39,929 nt of DNA, taken from the IMG/VR virus record IMGVR_UViG_3300042691_043283, positions 1 through 39,929 of that record; one strand, written 5' to 3'. Position numbers and translations under genes: made by a program. A model generated the notes under the pieces. That model did not search any database and was not told the origin of the DNA. It saw nothing but the letters and a program-made list of their open reading frames with translations. The stretch comes from a virus. Shown piece by piece: positions 1 to 7,268 of the stretch. The number at the start of each line of letters is the position of its first letter. Positions within the stretch are counted from its first letter, which is position 1.

Positions 1-354
1 TGTGGAAATTTCCCCAATTTTAACATTTTATTTACGTTATATGAGGATGATGGTCTGTAACCGTTGGTGCTAAAGGGTTTTGTGGCTAGCTGTGTGTTGC
101 TAGTGCTGCAAAGGGCTAAAGCCTTAGTGTGTTTACCGCATAGACTTAACAACTAAGGCACATAATAACATTAGTCCCTATGTGTAGCGGGCTACACTCA
201 GTTAGTCCCTACATCATGCGGTCTGGCAGATCGCATGGCAATAAAATTATGAGGGTAGTGTATGAATGATAATGAATACTTTACCCGATGCGTTAGGGAT
301 TGTAGCAGCTTACCATGTAAGGCGTAAAGCCCGGGCAAAGCAACGCCCTAATGA
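1..354. other. Structured non-coding region downstream of the terminase gene
   Basis: No convincing open frame is seen here. The stretch is dominated by successive hairpins: CTAGC 86-90 with 99-103; GCCTTAG 121-127 with 153-159; GTGTAG 182-187 with 192-197 around a CGGG loop; CATGCG 215-220 with 232-237, extended inward to a three-base loop; GGGTA 253-257 with 282-286; and TTAGGG with CCCTAA at about 293-351. The ten bases TTAGTCCCTA occur twice (171-180, 202-211), each time just before a hairpin. The last hairpin contains GCGTTAGGGATTGTAGC and AAAGCCCG, which resemble a repeated intergenic element I remember from flavobacterial genomes (possibly Flavo-1-like). That resemblance is from memory only. 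It could be a non-coding RNA, a packaging signal or a terminator complex. Confidence 0.55.
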
Positions 355-1839
355 CTACATAAGCCAACCTGTTCCGGTGACTCTATCTCTTAACTTAAAG
401 TATATGAGCGTGTCTCCTGCATCACTGAAGTGAGTAGTCTCCTCATCAACTGCATTAGCTCTATGCTCAGGTCTTTTATCCTTCTCTGTTCCTTTTGGAC
501 CTTCCTTAGCACCTGCCTGTTGCATTGATATGATAAGGTTCTTACAGTTGTTCTTGTTATAGCTTACGTGTGGTAGGTTAGCACTCTCTCCACTAAACAA
601 CATGCCAAAGAATAAGTACTTAGTACTATGGAATGGTGCCTGTCCTACATAGATCCTGTTAACCTTCCAACCATTAGCCTCAAACTTAGCAGTTACTTCA
701 TCTGCAAACGTTGAGTTACTTGCTGCATTACGATATACTGCAGTATGATCATAATAATAATTTACCTCTTTCTTTCTGTGGTTAGAATAATAATCGCAGA
801 ACTTCTGCACTAAGTCGGTAATAAGCAATGGTGACTTAACAAATAAGCCATTCAACACAGTATATTGCTTATTATTATCTTGCCCTGCAGCAACACAATT
901 AATTTTAGACCCGTAATCAAACGCAACATCAATAGGCGCATCTTTATTAAGATCTGCATCGAAATTACAATTGCTGTTACGCATCTCTTCAGAATCATAC
1001 GAAATAGAAAAAATGTAATTATCGTTTCCTCCATAATGGGTGTGTTTAGTCTCATCAAATGTAGGGTAGAAGCCTGTTTGCACTTTACCCGGACGAATAC
1101 ACATTATCTCGGCGTTATAGATCAAATCTGTTAGTAGCCGTTTATTCTGCTTAAAAAAATCAGCTCCTAAATTATGTGCGTTATATTGTGAATTTGCAAT
1201 CATGTACAAAATATCTTCAGGATATTTTTTAGCGTTCTGCTCTTGATTAATGAACCAACGACCGTTTAAAGTTGTTGGAGTACTTGAACAAAATAGAAGC
1301 GAGTGGTGTAACCAAGTATGTTTAAAGCGATCGATGTTTCCGCGATTGGATGTTAAAACATTATTACCGAGCTTATCAATATTAAATAGCGCAGATTCAT
1401 CACCAATGACAGCATCTAAATTTAAACCACGACCACTATCGGGCTTATCTAAAGATATTAATTGAAAGCCGGTACCGTTATAAAAAGAAAAGTAATTTTC
1501 ATAATTAAGCGGTGGCTGAAAAGCTTCTGGCCATCGCCACTCTTTTGGCGGGCGCTTACCGAAAAAATAATGTATATCTTTTTTAAATCCTAAAAGTTCT
1601 AGACCTTCAATTGTAGAAGGTAAGGTCCTAGTCATTAATTGTTGGTAATCCTGACCAACTAAGCCTGTTTTAGACCTAGGCATGAATTTTACAATGTCTT
1701 TTTTACGCCAGGCAATTACAGTACTTTTTCCGGTACCACGACCCCATTCTAAATAGGTTTGTTTTTTTTGTGAATTAGCAAAAGCGACCTGCGGTAAATT
1801 TAACTGAACTCGCCTTTGTGGGAGATCCGGTTTATTCAT
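355..1839 (-). CDS. terL: Phage terminase large subunit (packaging ATPase-nuclease)
   Basis: This is the motor that pumps phage DNA into the prohead and cuts it. The N-terminal ATPase shows Walker A WGRGTGKST (residues 32-40), Walker B LDAVIGDE (141-148, with D147 and E148) and a coupling motif LLFCSSTPT (181-189). The C-terminal RNase H-like nuclease has candidate metal ligands D308 in FDYG, D364 in YYYDHT and D473 or D476 near the end. The length of 494 residues is normal for the family. It is the last gene of the packaging group and overlaps the preceding gene by 8 bases. From about residue 322 (position about 870) codon choice shifts from AAA, AAT and TTA towards AAG, AAC, ATC and CTA, which suggests that the nuclease part was acquired by recombination. 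Confidence 0.93.
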   Translation of the reverse strand: MNKPDLPQRRVQLNLPQVAFANSQKKQTYLEWGRGTGKSTVIAWRKKDIVKFMPRSKTGLVGQDYQQLMTRTLPSTIEGLELLGFKKDIHYFFGKRPPKEWRWPEAFQPPLNYENYFSFYNGTGFQLISLDKPDSGRGLNLDAVIGDESALFNIDKLGNNVLTSNRGNIDRFKHTWLHHSLLFCSSTPTTLNGRWFINQEQNAKKYPEDILYMIANSQYNAHNLGADFFKQNKRLLTDLIYNAEIMCIRPGKVQTGFYPTFDETKHTHYGGNDNYIFSISYDSEEMRNSNCNFDADLNKDAPIDVAFDYGSKINCVAAGQDNNKQYTVLNGLFVKSPLLITDLVQKFCDYYSNHRKKEVNYYYDHTAVYRNAASNSTFADEVTAKFEANGWKVNRIYVGQAPFHSTKYLFFGMLFSGESANLPHVSYNKNNCKNLIISMQQAGAKEGPKGTEKDKRPEHRANAVDEETTHFSDAGDTLIYFKLRDRVTGTGWLM

Positions 1840-2449
1840 CTGTCTTTTCTCCTTCGTTTAATTCATTAGCCTCTTCAATTCCTAATGTTGAAATATCTTG
1901 GGCCGGTATAAAATCGGCAAGATTTAAACTACCACCTTTAACCATTCCAACAATAATATTTAATACTGCAGGCGGAAGAGAGATAATATAATTGTGCTGT
2001 TCTAAAGCTGCAAAGTCAGGCATATCCGGAATAAAATCTGCAAGACCGGCAAACTTGTAATGAGCCGTTAGCGCTTTAGAAATAGCTAAACTATTTCTAC
2101 TGGCCATGGCGAGCTCTACATTTTTACGAGAAGCTTCTAATAAAAAATTACGTTCATAATCTTTATGAACGCCATTAACAGAACCAAAAACATGTTCTGT
2201 TTCATTTATTAAATTATAAGCCTGGCGTTGACCTACGCCGTGGATATTTATGAGAATAGAAATTATATCTGCTTTTCGGGTATACCTTGCGCGATAACCG
2301 TGAATTAATTTTAGAAGATCAAACTTCTCTTTTTCGGATTGCGTTAAAACAATTGATTCATCATCCGGATTAAGCAGGTAGCGAATAATTCTATCTGCAT
2401 GCGAAAACTCCTTCAGGTATAAACGGCTTGTTATTTCTTTGCTACTCAT
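1832..2449 (-). CDS. Probable terminase small subunit or terminase-associated protein (205 aa)
   Basis: The gene ends 8 bases inside the start of terL and begins 4 bases inside the previous gene, so the three are translationally coupled. The protein is mostly alpha-helical. Its middle section (about residues 55-95) includes RKADIISILINIHGVGQRQA, which reads like a helix-turn-helix, and the C-terminus is very acidic. Size, helix content and position directly before terL fit the DNA-recognition subunit that selects phage DNA for packaging. The 93-residue gene just before it is a competing candidate, and the two may work together. The family was not identified by name. Confidence 0.5.
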   Translation of the reverse strand: MSSKEITSRLYLKEFSHADRIIRYLLNPDDESIVLTQSEKEKFDLLKLIHGYRARYTRKADIISILINIHGVGQRQAYNLINETEHVFGSVNGVHKDYERNFLLEASRKNVELAMASRNSLAISKALTAHYKFAGLADFIPDMPDFAALEQHNYIISLPPAVLNIIVGMVKGGSLNLADFIPAQDISTLGIEEANELNEGEKTDE

Positions 2450-2727
2450 ACATCAATTTGATTTTTATTAGAGTCTTCAATTATTTTTATAGCCATTGTT
2501 TGAGCAGGAGCGCTGCCCATTTTAGCGAGTGTTAAAATTGATTGTCTTACTTCAGCTTCACTCTTTAATTTCCCTTTGGTATAAGCGATAAAAAATGGTG
2601 TGTCTGGAAGGATCATTGCTTCGTAATCATCAAGAGATATTCCCATGATAATAAAAACTTCTTTTTTAGAAAAAAAAAGTGCACTGAACGATTCAATGTC
2701 TGTTAATTGTTTTTCGCTTAGAACCAT
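2446..2727 (-). CDS. Small helix-turn-helix protein, terminase small-subunit-like (93 aa)
   Basis: The N-terminal part reads like a helix-turn-helix (FSKKEVFIIMGISLDDYEAM, residues 19-38). It is followed by FFIAYTKGKLKSEAEVRQSI and a helix rich in alanine and leucine. This arrangement, a short DNA-binding head followed by a KGK-containing linker and a helix, is one I associate with phage small terminase-type proteins of Bacteroidota. It starts at the stop of the PLD-like gene and overlaps the next gene by 4 bases. It probably recognises the packaging start site, alone or with the 205-residue protein downstream. The assignment rests on pattern and position only. Confidence 0.5.
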   Translation of the reverse strand: MVLSEKQLTDIESFSALFFSKKEVFIIMGISLDDYEAMILPDTPFFIAYTKGKLKSEAEVRQSILTLAKMGSAPAQTMAIKIIEDSNKNQIDV

Positions 2728-3341
2728 TAGTTAACTTTTTTTCCGGCTAAAACATCTGTCATCCAATTGATATGAAAATAATAAGGCTGCTTGTTAAACG
2801 ATATATAACCTGCTTCAATTCGAGGATTATTACTCAAATTGGCAGAGGAAAGTATTGTAATTTTAGTTTCTTCAAACTCCATTAAAATAACTTTTGCATG
2901 ATTTTTTGTAAGCTCGTATTTATTAAAGTAAGGTTCAATTAATTGAAAACTTTTTAAGTCTACAGATTTTATTCTGTAATCAAACACACCGTACATCTTA
3001 GCTATTAGACCTTTATTGTGTATAGCTAAAATACTTCTTGCAGCTGCTTCTTTAATTGCCCATGTGGAGATGTATAAATTATTACATTTCCCAAAACGAT
3101 TGATCATCAATTCAATGATGTTATGAAGCGACAAATTACCTGCAGTCATAAAATCAATGTGCATGGTTTTTTTATCTATCAGTTTATTTAATTCGATGGT
3201 AAAGTTTCTTGCAGTACCATGATACCATGAATATGACTCTTCTATATTTCCTTCAATGAGATCGCTTTTTAAAACATCTGCAGCAGCATCTTCAACCAAA
3301 GTATTAATGTCTTTTGGACTAAATAAATAATTATCCTTCAT
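2727..3341 (-). CDS. Phospholipase D-like (HKD) nuclease-type protein
   Basis: The C-terminal half carries a PLD-superfamily signature: NHAKVILME (H148, K150) followed by ILSSANLSNNPRIEAG (S165, S166, N168, E176). This matches the H-x-K ... S/G-x-x-N ... E pattern of single-motif enzymes of this superfamily. Such proteins usually dimerise to complete the active site and cleave phosphodiester bonds, often in DNA. The first 80 residues show no motif I recognise. The gene overlaps its upstream neighbour by 11 bases and touches the next gene by one base, so it belongs to the packaging operon. A nuclease here could process packaging ends or attack host or rival DNA. The exact role is unknown. Confidence 0.72.
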   Translation of the reverse strand: MKDNYLFSPKDINTLVEDAAADVLKSDLIEGNIEESYSWYHGTARNFTIELNKLIDKKTMHIDFMTAGNLSLHNIIELMINRFGKCNNLYISTWAIKEAAARSILAIHNKGLIAKMYGVFDYRIKSVDLKSFQLIEPYFNKYELTKNHAKVILMEFEETKITILSSANLSNNPRIEAGYISFNKQPYYFHINWMTDVLAGKKVN

Positions 3342-3972
3342 AACGCTTTTCTAGTAATTGATTTAGTTTTTTACACACTTCCTGATACTCAGGTAATCGG
3401 CGATCGTTTTTGCTAAGTTTTGTTTTTTGAGTGCGGAGTAATTTTATTTGATACTCAACTTCATAATTTCGTTTTAATTCCGGACGGATTTTTTGTACAG
3501 GAGTTTCTTCGATTTTTGACTGATCGTTTCCTGAAGAAATATATGTATCAATGCGCGAAAAGGTAGATCTGCGATCTCTTACCAAAGCCATTATTTCTTC
3601 AGCAAGCTCATAGCGTTCCTGATCAGATTGACAGCTGTAAAGTTTTGTATGTAAAAAAGAGATCTTTCTTATTCTCGGACCTTGCTTTGCGTATTCATCG
3701 CGAAGCTCTGCAGGAAGAATTTCTAAATTTATTTTTTGATCACGATTTTTTGAAACAGCAAAAGAAGAGAAGTCGTTCACTTCTTTATTATGGCTCAATT
3801 CTTCAAATTTAGCGTCTAAGGCAGCTTTAAGTTTCCTTTTGCTGTATCTATCTTCAACTTTAAAAAAATCGCTAAGAGGGGAGGCAGGATTTATTGTAAA
3901 AAATAACTCAACGCTTTCCTTATAAGAAAGTTTTCCGGATTGATGTTTTAATAATGTTGGCCATATTTCCAT
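3331..3972 (-). CDS. Hypothetical charged helical protein (213 aa), first gene of packaging operon
   Basis: I chose the ATG at 3972 (reads MEIWPTLLKH) over a TTG six bases upstream. The protein is rich in lysine, glutamate and arginine, is predicted to be largely helical with likely coiled coil in the last 60 residues, and has no membrane segment or catalytic motif that I can see. A conserved TGTCCTTT element lies 31 bases before the start, the same spacing as in front of two other late modules. That suggests this gene opens a transcription unit running through the PLD-like protein and the terminase genes. The 3' end overlaps the PLD-like gene by 11 bases. Function unknown. Confidence 0.7.
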   Translation of the reverse strand: MEIWPTLLKHQSGKLSYKESVELFFTINPASPLSDFFKVEDRYSKRKLKAALDAKFEELSHNKEVNDFSSFAVSKNRDQKINLEILPAELRDEYAKQGPRIRKISFLHTKLYSCQSDQERYELAEEIMALVRDRRSTFSRIDTYISSGNDQSKIEETPVQKIRPELKRNYEVEYQIKLLRTQKTKLSKNDRRLPEYQEVCKKLNQLLEKRYEG

Positions 3973-3997
3973 AATCAAATATGGAAATTGGAAATTT

Positions 3998-4276
3998 CTA
4001 TTTAAAGGACAGTTGTTTTATACTCTTTAGCATCCAAACATAACTATCGGTTCCTGGTAAGGGATTGCCTTTAAATTTATCTTTTAAACAAATAAATAGC
4101 TCTGTGGAAGAATACCATTGATCATAAGCGATTGCGTTTAGTTGTTCTAAAACCTGATCGGTTGTTAATGAGATCTCGCAATCAAATTGGTTTATTGCGG
4201 GCTCATATTGGGATAAAAAAATTAACCAGGCTAAATGTTGATTTGGATTTGGATTTTCATTTTCGTGTTCGTTCAT
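3998..4276 (-). CDS. Hypothetical protein (92 aa) behind a structured leader
   Basis: The start is set at the ATG at 4276 (reads MNEHENENPN). A longer frame to 4303 would run into the structured leader at 4291-4396. The polar, asparagine-rich N-terminus is followed by a hydrophobic and aromatic stretch (about residues 14-25) and then a mixed region, with no motif I recognise. The C-terminal codons contain the TGTCCTTT element that serves the next gene. It sits between the secreted 138-residue protein and the packaging genes. The pseudoknot-like RNA directly upstream is the most notable thing about it and may control its expression. Function unknown. Confidence 0.6.
   Translation of the reverse strand: MNEHENENPNPNQHLAWLIFLSQYEPAINQFDCEISLTTDQVLEQLNAIAYDQWYSSTELFICLKDKFKGNPLPGTDSYVWMLKSIKQLSFK
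4004..4011 (-). promoter_or_regulatory. TGTCCTTT element before the packaging operon
   Basis: On the minus strand TGTCCTTT ends 31 bases before the ATG at 3972. Exact copies lie 31 bases before the tail gene at 25749, 32 bases before the gene at 39115 and 47 bases before the protease at 8582. Upstream of this copy the minus strand reads AGTATAAAACAACTGTCC, close to AGTATATAACTGTCC in the 39.15 kb copy. A late promoter or activator site is the simplest reading. Confidence 0.45.
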
Positions 4277-4290
4277 CTCTAAAATATGGC

Positions 4291-4396
4291 GGCAGGGTTG
4301 CACAATTAAGAACGCGAGCGTTTTAAAATGAACGGACCTTACGGTATCCGTCTCCCTGCCAGATTAATAGATAGAACTGTAAAAACTTAATTGTGC
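4291..4396 (-). ncRNA. Pseudoknot-like structured RNA leader
   Basis: Two perfect inverted repeats interlock: GGCAGGG 4291-4297 pairs with CCCTGCC 4354-4360, and GCACAATTAAG 4300-4310 pairs with CTTAATTGTGC 4386-4396. The order A-B-A'-B' is that of a pseudoknot. Between them lie two more hairpins, AACG/CGTT at 4311-4322 and ACGGA/TCCGT at 4332-4351. Read on the minus strand the second is capped by GTAA, a GNRA tetraloop, which favours minus-strand transcription in line with the genes. The element fills the leader of the gene at 4276, 14 bases before its ATG. It could be a cis-regulator, a stand-alone RNA or a packaging-related RNA. I do not recognise the family. Confidence 0.5.
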
Positions 4397-4433
4397 GAGG
4401 TAAAATTGAACAAACAAAAAGAAATTTCCAAAT

Positions 4434-4850
4434 TTATTTAAAATTGAGGCATAAGCCTGCTTGAGTTGGGCTAGCTTTAAACTGTAAATAAGCTGTTTCA
4501 GATACTTTTAAATTTCTAGAGCCGTAATATAGATCGGCACCTGCAAAAATCATTGATAAGCCTGCAACAGCCATTCCTGCGCCAAAAATACTATTATATG
4601 TTTTTTGGTTTTTTTCCCACTTTTTAAATGATTTATTGTAGTCATCTATATTTGTGTTAGCATTAAATGTTGGAGCGGGATCATTAGCCGCTAAAATTCT
4701 ACAAACACCTGCGGCCATTAAAGATGTGCCGGCAATACCAACGTATAAACCTGCTCCATTAAAACCATTATATTTTTGTTTCTCGCTCGTTTGAGCAAAA
4801 GATTGATTGGCAAAAGCAATCATTGCGATAATTGTGATTAGTTTTTTCAT
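4434..4850 (-). CDS. Secreted or periplasmic protein with signal peptide, possible moron (138 aa)
   Basis: The N-terminus MKKLITIIAMIAFANQSFAQ is a clear Sec signal peptide with a likely cleavage after the SFA-Q region, near residue 19. The mature protein has two small-residue-rich hydrophobic stretches (about residues 35-55 and 87-107) separated by a polar linker containing NANTNIDDYNKSFKKW. They could be membrane-inserting or beta-rich segments. Nothing about it looks structural, and it interrupts the head and packaging genes. An intrinsic terminator stands just upstream and a pseudoknot leader just downstream. That arrangement is typical of a moron, a gene carried for expression in the lysogen and changing the host surface. 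Family unknown. Confidence 0.65.
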   Translation of the reverse strand: MKKLITIIAMIAFANQSFAQTSEKQKYNGFNGAGLYVGIAGTSLMAAGVCRILAANDPAPTFNANTNIDDYNKSFKKWEKNQKTYNSIFGAGMAVAGLSMIFAGADLYYGSRNLKVSETAYLQFKASPTQAGLCLNFK

Positions 4851-4866
4851 GAAGTAAATATAAAAA

Positions 4867-4892
4867 AAAGCCCCGGATTACTCCAGGGCTTT
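4867..4892 (-). terminator. Intrinsic terminator upstream of the secreted protein gene
   Basis: AAAGCCC 4867-4873 pairs with GGGCTTT 4886-4892, with an extra GG/CC inside. On the minus strand it is followed by a run of eight T, so it should stop transcription coming from the capsid genes. The same hairpin, with one base changed, occurs at 10222-10247 and 10577-10602. Confidence 0.75.
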
Positions 4893-4919
4893 CTTTATAA
4901 TTTAATTATTGCTTTCCTG

Positions 4920-5120
4920 TTACGATTTCTTCACTTCGTTAGTGGGTTTTACCGCTACAAGAACATCAAAACCGTCTTTAACCAACTGTTCTGCCTCTTC
5001 GGATGATACTGTTGTAAGATCAATTTCTTTGCCTTTAAAAGAATACTTGCCAGCGTGGTGGCCAGTATTTAGTTTAAACTTCCCGTTAAGGGCTTCTGAT
5101 AATTTTGCAGTTTCTGCCAT
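4920..5120 (-). CDS. Small head-region protein (66 aa)
   Basis: A soluble protein with KLNTGHHAGKYSFKGKEIDL followed by a helix SSEEAEQLVKDGFDVLVA. Short proteins with the plan of a strand with an -AGKY- motif, an -IDL- strand and an -AE-L-K-GF- helix are common next to capsid genes of Bacteroidota phages, so a minor head or adaptor role is likely. This is inferred from context and memory of similar loci. It is the last gene before the terminator at 4867-4892 and follows the tail-tube-like gene with a 32-base gap. Confidence 0.6.
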   Translation of the reverse strand: MAETAKLSEALNGKFKLNTGHHAGKYSFKGKEIDLTTVSSEEAEQLVKDGFDVLVAVKPTNEVKKS

Positions 5121-5152
5121 TTTTTTTAAATTAAGTAAATAAATTTATTGGT

Positions 5153-5698
5153 TTATGGTGCAGGTGTTAAAGAGATGGCGGCTTTGTAAATATAATTACG
5201 GTTAGCCATTGCATGCCCTTTAAAAGTATATCCGCGAACACCTGCGCTATTTGTAGATGTAGTGAATTCCGGTTCAATTTTAGCAGGAAACATTTCTGTA
5301 CCTACTTGTAAATAACCGTTTGCTACTGATGAATCTGGCATCTCAAGTAAGCAAATGAAATTATCATTTTTACATTGAGCAGCAAAACCATGAGCTGCAG
5401 ATAAACTTCCTGGTAAAAAAACTTCAAACTCTTGTTTGTAGCTTTTTCCATCAGTATCGCCTTGCCCTTTAGCTTCCATTTTGCCTTTATCCATTGTACA
5501 ATACAATTTTTTAAAGCAACCACCACTATTAAAAGTGTGAGCTGTAGGAATATCCACTAAATCACCTAATGTTACCGGAACGGCAATAGGTGTTTTAATT
5601 GATAAAAATGTAGATTTCGAAGCGAAATACATTCTTTGGGTTAATCCACCCATGTTATCTTCGGTTCCGTTAGGACCGTTTAAGTCTGCGTAATCCAT
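5153..5698 (-). CDS. Virion structural protein, possible major tail tube protein (181 aa)
   Basis: The protein is predicted to be mostly beta-strand with many glycine, threonine and serine residues and no signal peptide. It shows the general plan of tube or decoration proteins: an N-terminal arm, the hydrophobic segment IAVPVTLGDLVDIPTAHTF, a polar loop (about residues 70-85), then the strands FEVFLPG, FICLLEMPD and MFPAKIEPEF, ending in a strand near GYTFKGHAMANRNY. It is encoded two genes after the major capsid protein. A major tail tube subunit is my first choice and a capsid decoration protein the second. Confidence 0.5.
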   Translation of the reverse strand: MDYADLNGPNGTEDNMGGLTQRMYFASKSTFLSIKTPIAVPVTLGDLVDIPTAHTFNSGGCFKKLYCTMDKGKMEAKGQGDTDGKSYKQEFEVFLPGSLSAAHGFAAQCKNDNFICLLEMPDSSVANGYLQVGTEMFPAKIEPEFTTSTNSAGVRGYTFKGHAMANRNYIYKAAISLTPAP

Positions 5699-5719
5699 TG
5701 TTTATTTTTTTTATGTGAA

Positions 5720-6109
5720 TTAATCTGTTATTTCGGTGATGTGACCAACTTCATTCTCAATGAAGATGTCTTGTAATTCTTTGTCTTCGCAAAGTTCTTC
5801 AGCAGTTACTGTTTTACCTTCCCAAGAAAAGCTTTTGGCATTAACCTCATAAATTTTGCCGTTGTTTTCGAAAATATTTTTGTTGCTTTCTGATTTTTCT
5901 TTGCGCAGATCTGCAATTACTTTATTCATTTCTAGAAATGCATCTTTTGCGCCTTCTAATTGACTTTCGATTTCAGAATTTTTTTCTGATAAACGAGAAT
6001 TTTCATCGTTTAAAGCCTCTATAGTTTCTTTAAGCTCTGCAACTTTTGCTTCTAAAGAATTGATAGCCGTCTCAGCCTCTTCAATATTTTTAAATTTTTT
6101 GTTACTCAT
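5720..6109 (-). CDS. Coiled-coil protein behind the capsid gene (129 aa)
   Basis: The first 85 residues form one long heptad-type helix rich in glutamate, leucine, lysine and asparagine. A small mixed domain follows, with KIYEVNAKSFSWEGKTVTAE. I start it at the ATG at 6109 (MSNKKFKN). An in-frame ATG at 6127 lies inside the hairpin at 6123-6144 and is unlikely to be used. The position directly after the major capsid gene and the coiled coil suggest a scaffold, head-fibre or assembly factor. The second domain may bind the capsid. No specific family recognised. Confidence 0.65.
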   Translation of the reverse strand: MSNKKFKNIEEAETAINSLEAKVAELKETIEALNDENSRLSEKNSEIESQLEGAKDAFLEMNKVIADLRKEKSESNKNIFENNGKIYEVNAKSFSWEGKTVTAEELCEDKELQDIFIENEVGHITEITD

Positions 6110-6122
6110 TTTTAAAATATTA

Positions 6123-6144
6123 AGCACCCCAATTAAGGGGTGCT
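6123..6144 (-). terminator. Hairpin after the major capsid gene
   Basis: An 8-base-pair stem, AGCACCCC 6123-6130 with GGGGTGCT 6137-6144, with a six-base loop, lies 22 bases past the capsid stop codon. On the minus strand TTAATATTTT follows. It may be a partial terminator that lowers expression of the next gene, or it may protect the 3' end of the abundant capsid message. Confidence 0.6.
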
Positions 6145-6166
6145 ATTAAACAATTTATTTAATTTA

Positions 6167-7234
6167 TTACGCTTGATCGTTAACGTAAAGGGTTTCTAAA
6201 TCTGCGATCTCGCAACCTTGAATCCATTTTACAACAGTTGTATATCCGTGTAATGTTTCAATTACTTTTCCGGCTTTTGTAAGATCAGATTCAACGTTTG
6301 TGCCAAAAGCAAGATTATCTTTTTGTGTTGCAATTAAGCGGCTTGATGTTCCCATCCAAGAGCATTGCTCTAATTGCCATTTTGGATAACCGTAAACAGT
6401 TTTAGTGCCATCACCCATTTTTTGGTCAAGAGCAGCTGTGAAAGTAGCTTTTTCTTGTTTAAGGTATTTTGCATAAGATACTGGAGACATTCTAATAGTA
6501 CCACCTAAATTTCTATGAGCAACAGTCATCCCGTCGATCATTAATTCAACTTTATCCATTGCGTTAGCGTTAGTTAAAGCACCTGTAGTAATTAAATTAG
6601 CTCCAGTGATTCCACCACCAGCAATTTCATTTGCAATGATTTTACCCCAACCGGTTGAGATAATAGAATCGTTTACTAAGGTCCATTTTGCAGGTGCAGT
6701 TAAAGGCGACTCTCCTGCAACAGTTAAGGTAACACATTTGTATATATCTAATTCTGTTCCAAAAGAAATATACGAGTTAACCGCATAAACACTTGCTCCA
6801 TTGAATAACGCAGCGTTACCTTGATAATCCGATAAGTAAATATTATCGTTAATTTCTTGGCTGATCTTTTTAAATTCATTTTCCCACAACCATTGTGCAA
6901 AAGGAATTTCTTTAACACCCGGAGCCATCATATCGCTCAAAAAGGTATTATATACCTCTTCGGGTATTACATCAATAATTTTCATACCTGGGTAAACTAA
7001 AAGTTTACGTCCTGTATAAGCGCGGTGTGCTCCTGAGCGAGAATTAACGTCAGTATTTAAATTTCTAATGCCTTTTGCAATAGTCATTTTTTGTAAGCCT
7101 GTTCCGTTAAGAGATGCATTACGGATTACGCGAACTTGTTGAGCAAAGTCAAGACCGTTTAAGGCTTGACTAATTAATTTTTTATCATTGTTTCCAATGA
7201 ATTTTGCGACTGCGTCGAAGGTTGATTTTGGCAT
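6167..7234 (-). CDS. Major capsid protein
   Basis: This 355-residue protein builds the icosahedral head shell. It follows the maturation protease directly (34-base gap). It has the usual plan of phage capsid subunits: a helical N-terminal arm with charged residues (about 1-60), a mixed core with PGMKIIDVIPEEVYN, a long helix with WLWENEFKKISQEINDNIYL, an internal region with repeated small residues (about 200-220), and a C-terminal strand block. The ending CEIADLETLYVNDQA resembles the closing strand of Bacteroidota phage capsid proteins. No glutamine- or cysteine-rich cross-linking segment stands out. The start MPKSTFDAV is the only reasonable one. Confidence 0.85.
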   Translation of the reverse strand: MPKSTFDAVAKFIGNNDKKLISQALNGLDFAQQVRVIRNASLNGTGLQKMTIAKGIRNLNTDVNSRSGAHRAYTGRKLLVYPGMKIIDVIPEEVYNTFLSDMMAPGVKEIPFAQWLWENEFKKISQEINDNIYLSDYQGNAALFNGASVYAVNSYISFGTELDIYKCVTLTVAGESPLTAPAKWTLVNDSIISTGWGKIIANEIAGGGITGANLITTGALTNANAMDKVELMIDGMTVAHRNLGGTIRMSPVSYAKYLKQEKATFTAALDQKMGDGTKTVYGYPKWQLEQCSWMGTSSRLIATQKDNLAFGTNVESDLTKAGKVIETLHGYTTVVKWIQGCEIADLETLYVNDQA

Positions 7235-7268
7235 TTTATTTAAAAATTTTAGTTAATATTTTTTTTAA

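Noticed and set aside
4291-4396. HDV-like self-cleaving ribozyme on the plus strand (P1 starting GG, A-B-A'-B' order)
   Set aside because: No P4 helix and no catalytic C in a C-N-R-A context before the last strand, and all neighbouring genes run on the minus strand.
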